This document shows, piece by piece, positions 60,493-64,000 of a stretch of 64,000 bases of DNA. The notes under the pieces were generated by a model. That model saw only the letters and a program-made list of their open reading frames with translations. It ran no database searches and was not told the origin of the DNA. The stretch comes from Pleurodeles waltl. Lineage: Eukaryota; Chordata; Amphibia; Caudata; Salamandridae. The position numbers and the translations under genes are program-made. Where the stretch lies: NCBI RefSeq assembly GCF_031143425.1, contig NC_090447.1, positions 844,569,760 through 844,633,759 on the forward strand, in the 5' to 3' direction. Each line of letters starts with the position of its first letter. Position 1 is the first letter of the stretch.

Positions 60493-61216
60493 ACTCTGCA
60501 TCATGTGCACTACTGTACGTGTAAAAAAATGACGCCCATGCTGTATGCGTGGTAAAATTGACGCTACATGGACAATATGTTGGTCATCTCATGTACATTA
60601 TAAATTATTAATATTCATATCATATTGTTTCACTCTGCATCATGTGCACTACTGTACGTGTAAAAAAAATGACGCCCATGCTGTATGCGTGGTAAAATTG
60701 ATGCTACATGGACAATATGTTGGTCATCTCATGTACATTATAAATTATTAATATTCATATCATATTTTTTCACTCCGCATCATGTGCACTACTGTACGTG
60801 TAAAAAAAATGACGCCCATGCTGTATGCGTGGTAAAATTGACGCTACATGGACAATATGTTGGTCATCTCATGTACATTATAAATGATTAATATTCATAT
60901 CATATTTTTTCACTCCGCATCATGTGCACTACTGTACGTGTAAAAAAAATGACGCCCATGCTGTATGCGTGGTAAAATTGATGCTACATGGACAATATGT
61001 TGGTCATCTCTTGTACATTATAAATTATTAATATTCATATCATATTTTTTCACTCCGCATCATGTGCACTACTGTACGTGTAAAAAAAATTACGCCCATG
61101 CTGTATGCGTGGTAAAATTGACACTACATGGACAATATGTTGGTCATCTCATGTACATTATGAATTATTAATATTCATATCATATTTTTTCACTCCGCAT
61201 CATGTGCACCGTAATG
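60493..61216 (+). repeat. 140-bp tandem array, five units plus part of a sixth
   Basis: Units start ACTC(T/C)GCATCATGTGC at 60493, 60632, 60772, 60912, 61052 and 61192. The first is 139 bases, the others 140. Units 2 and 4 share GATGCTACATGG, where 1 and 3 have GACGCTACATGG and unit 5 GACACTACATGG. The last unit breaks off into related TGCGTCAAAAAAAATGACGC sequence. Repeated 68-codon frames are produced by the array and are not genes. Confidence 0.92.
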
Positions 61217-61686
61217 CGTCAAAAAAAATGACGCACAACTGTGTATGCGTGAAAATATGACGCATAGCGGGAAAATAAAAACGGCGGCCATTTTCTGCAG
61301 GAAGTGATGTAATAGGATATCCTGTTTACAAAATCTGTACTGGGAGTTAACTTTCACTTTCACTTTGCAGTCTCAGATTTATCTAGACTGTGTGGTTGTG
61401 TGAAAGGTGTTGTCCTGTGTTTTACTGCTTTTGTGTCCTGTGTGCCTTGTATTTTGTCTTAGTGTCAATCTATTATTGTTGTATAACATTGTCTCAGTCT
61501 GTTTAGTGTTATTTTGTCTATACCTGTGATAGTTTGTATTGTCAGTGGGAGTCTGTTGTGGGTAGCATAGTTTGGGGGGTTAGTTGGGCTATTTTTCTCC
61601 TTCTTCTTTTTCTTTCACACCTCTACCTTTCCCCATTTCCCACTTTTACTTTCATATTTATTTTGTCCATTATTAGTCCTCTCAAT
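61217..61686 (+). promoter_or_regulatory. Probable 5' region of the Myb-like gene
   Basis: Between the array and the ATG at 61687. Contains GCGTCA/TGACGC motifs (61217-61265), a GGCGGCCATTTT block and pyrimidine-rich leader. An upstream in-frame hydrophobic extension from 61534 exists but is unlike the family. The promoter call is inference from position. Confidence 0.4.
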
Positions 61687-63000
61687 ATGTCAGGTAGGCC
61701 TCGCCTGTCCAGGATGGGTGAAGACGAATTGGGGGGGTTCATATGGCTAGTAAGCCATTTCCTCCCACTAATGCTGGAAGCTGGGGGCCGTGTGATACAG
61801 GGGTATCACACGGAGGCGAGGAAAATCCGGTGGGAGAAGGTGCGCCATCACCTGGTCCGGGTCTACGGGAGTCTGAGAAATGTACACCAACTCAAGCACC
61901 GCTGGGCAGATCTGATCACCAGGGAACAGGACCTGCTGGACCACCTGGGACTCCAGATTGGTGGCCATGTTGGTGAGTAAAAATCTATTAAATGGGAATG
62001 ATAGAAATCTGTGTGTGAACATGTGATGATTGTTAGCCAATCTGCAAAATAAGTAGCTGACTGTGTGTAATGCTAGGGAAACCTAGGCCCATGGTTAGAC
62101 ACATAAATCCCCATATTTTGCAACACATGTACACGCAATAACAGCATTAAAATCCAACATCTATTTGTATTTTGCTAAGTCGCCCCCTCTCTGCGTCACA
62201 AAATGTTGCAAATGCTGCGCTACATAGGTATACATATGTGTCCTAATGTGTATTTGTTGCAGAATGTGTATGAAGACCTATGCTACCAGTCCGATGGCTC
62301 ATTTTTGCAACACATACCAGATGCCTGTAGCTGCATGTAATGTAGTGTTGCATTTGTGTCAGAAAAGCAACACGTGAACTGCTCTATTTGTACTCCACTG
62401 GTCATAATGGCCAGTGAGTACGTCATGTAGAAACAACATACCTACATATGCAGACACCATAGCTAGACAGAAAATTGGAAACACATGATGATGCTATACA
62501 TGTGTGTTGCCTTCACGTCACATGAAGTTAGTCATGTTGTTCACACATATGTCACATGTGTGTCTGGTTGCTGTGTGTTGAACCTGTCCACATAGCCTGT
62601 TTGATTGTGAGTGGTCATGCAGTCCTCATGGAACCAGTTTTGGAATGTCTCTCTGGGATGCACATGCTGAGATGTATGGTTAACATTATTGTTGGGGCAT
62701 ACCAATGGAGGATTAACTTGGACGACACATGACTGTCCTGGCCACTGCATGAGTGTAGTAGGGTGTAACACTGGAGCAGGAGACTCATCCAATGATAATG
62801 TTGAATACAAAGTCATCCATGCAGGATGAGCATGTGTGAAAGTCTATCATTACCATGTCATATTCACACAGTGTCATTGTAGCAGAAATTATTTGTCCGT
62901 TCACCCAGTCTGAGTATAATCTTTGTTTCATGCTTTACAGGTGGACCAGCCCCGTACACCGTGGGAGAGGTGGCCCATTTTGACGACCCCGATACCTACA
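61687..63000 (+). CDS. Myb/trihelix-like Harbinger partner gene, first two exons
   Basis: Exon 1 is 61687-61972 (ATG in AATATGTCAGG, donor GTGAGT), exon 2 is 62941-63000 (after GCTTTACAG, donor GTGAGT). The join is in phase. Residues 11-85 have tryptophans at 20, 49 and 73 (GGFIWLVSHF, KIRWEKVRHH, KHRWADLITRE), the pattern of a Myb/SANT-like DNA-binding domain. The exon-2 part reads APYTVGEVAHFDDPDTY. Later exons were not identified before 64000. In Harbinger elements this protein binds the ends and helps the transposase; here it is downstream of the transposase on the same strand, with its own upstream region. No stop seen in the visible exons. The product cannot be completed from this window. 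Confidence 0.72.
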
Positions 63001-63813
63001 GTGAGTGTCGCCTGAGTGCTATTTACATTGTTTGGTAATGAAGCATGATGGATTACTGTGTGTTCAAGAGAATTCATGATTTGATGTGCTGGCCGTTCAT
63101 TGGCTTTGTTGTTTTAGTGTGATATCAAATTTGAATAATGTTTCTGTAAAGCAATACCTAGTCATCTCTCAGATTGAGGGGTTGTAGCCCATTCAATTAG
63201 GGCGGCAATTGGGAATGGTATGACTCATTTGGAATACACTGGTCAATGTTAGACTTGGTCAGGGACTTGCCATCAACTGAGTCTGCATATCAGACTGACA
63301 GTCTCCCAGATAGCTTAGGCACATGGCTTTGATGACAAGTGTTTCTTCCTAGTTGAGGATGGACTGTGTACACTGTAGGTCGGATCTTCCGGGGCCATGT
63401 ACTTCCACAAGGTGAACTCGAAGTGTATGTGACTTGAGTGCAATGGCCTAGGTGTTCAGTTGAATCATGTGAATGGGTGTTCTACCTCCTCTGTGTGTGT
63501 TGTTAAACATGCCTCACTAATAGTATGTTATGTTGGGCTAAGTCATATCATTTTGACATGTGTGGACCTGGGATGTGACAAGGTTGGGCTGACTACAACG
63601 TGTTGCTAGCCCTTCATAGGTGTTGTGTGTGAAGGCACATACTTGTTGAACTTTCTGTACACTCCTGGGTGTGCATTGAACACGGGATTGTTGGTTGTTC
63701 TTCCCACACCACCCACAAAGACTGGGATGTTACTGTGAAACAGGGTACCTAGGACTGTAGCACCCAGTATGTTACACGTACTTGACACCTTTTGTGACTT
63801 GAGTTAGTACCTA
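63001..63813. other. Myb gene intron or 3' sequence
   Basis: No further exon is recognised. TG-rich DNA with no repeat end until 63814. Confidence 0.4.
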
Positions 63814-64000
63814 GGGCCAGAGTGAGAAAAATGTCTACACGTTGCAAATGGCATAAATATATGTTTGTGATTTGCAAACGTCTGTTTCCTATTCCAAAAT
63901 GTATTTGGTGGTCATGTACATATTAGGAAAATGCTTTTCAAAATGGAAATGATAAAGGGGTTTACCAGACCTACTTGCAAATCACAGTGGTAGGCAATCC
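63814..64000. mobile_element. Left end of a GGGCCAG-type miniature element
   Basis: GGGCCAGAGTGAGAAAA after CTA, followed by GCAAATGGC and TTGCAAACG words like those in 48721-49464. The right end is outside the window. Confidence 0.45.

Larger units (their letters stand above)
56827..64000 (+). mobile_element. Hb2 coding Harbinger element (copy e), right end outside window
   Basis: Starts GGGGCATATTTATAC after AAA and shares its first 330 bp with the neighbouring miniature copies, including the palindrome TTAACGCCTG...CAGGCGTTAA at 57129-57156. It then carries an intact-looking DDE transposase, a 140-bp tandem array and a Myb-like gene, both genes on the plus strand. No right terminus (expected GTATAAATATGGCCC) appears before 64000. 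It may be an autonomous source element. Confidence 0.78.

Noticed and set aside
60493..61216. CRISPR-like array
   Set aside because: The units are contiguous 140-bp tandem repeats with no unique spacers, in eukaryotic DNA.
61534..61686. N-terminal hydrophobic extension of the Myb-like protein
   Set aside because: The family starts near the ATG at 61687 with a hydrophilic leader; the upstream part looks like translated pyrimidine-rich leader.

Overview
The window reads as transposon-saturated nuclear DNA of a large vertebrate genome. The mix of families fits a salamander: a Gypsy-type element with very long LTRs, an L2 LINE, a tRNA-headed SINE, and many PIF/Harbinger elements with miniature derivatives. 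A newt such as Pleurodeles is an inference from memory of those families, not something the sequence proves. I see no host gene exon, rRNA or real tRNA gene, and no CRISPR array. Every gene-like signal I could interpret belongs to a mobile element.

Layout. Bases 1-7455 hold an LTR retrotransposon with about 2.5 kb LTRs differing at only about seven sites, and one intact 796-codon Gag-protease frame but no polymerase. From 7456 to 12373 is mostly unannotated DNA with two Harbinger miniature elements; the one at 9730-10358 is built as a chain of perfect hairpins. From 12374 to 19985 is a nest: a decayed LINE is split by a Harbinger miniature element (Hb2 family), which is itself split by an L2 LINE, and an LTR fragment cuts the outer LINE off.

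From 20321 to 47493 lie three copies of one large Harbinger family (called Hb1 here). Copy I is 20321-27399 with its left end lost, copy II is 27711-37088, and copy III is 41155-47493. Read together they suggest three genes: two plus-strand genes, each apparently with a Myb/trihelix-like head and a helical tail (A and B), and a minus-strand DDE transposase between them. All three copies are broken. Copy II sits inside a minus-strand solo LTR (27555-39362) with matching GAGGC target duplications, and carries a SINE in its transposase. Copy III sits inside a CA-rich tract with TTA duplications.

From 47651 to 54636 are unannotated DNA, two short inverted-repeat elements and a 1.5 kb C-rich minisatellite with palindromic flanks. 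From 54637 to the window end is a cluster of Hb2 elements: three miniature copies, then an element starting at 56827 that carries an intact-looking two-exon DDE transposase (57223-58967, residues D167, D217, E279), a 140-bp tandem array and the first exons of a Myb-like partner gene (61687-63000). The miniature copies share this element's first 330 bp, so the probable source of enzyme and its dependants lie side by side. Its right end is beyond the window.
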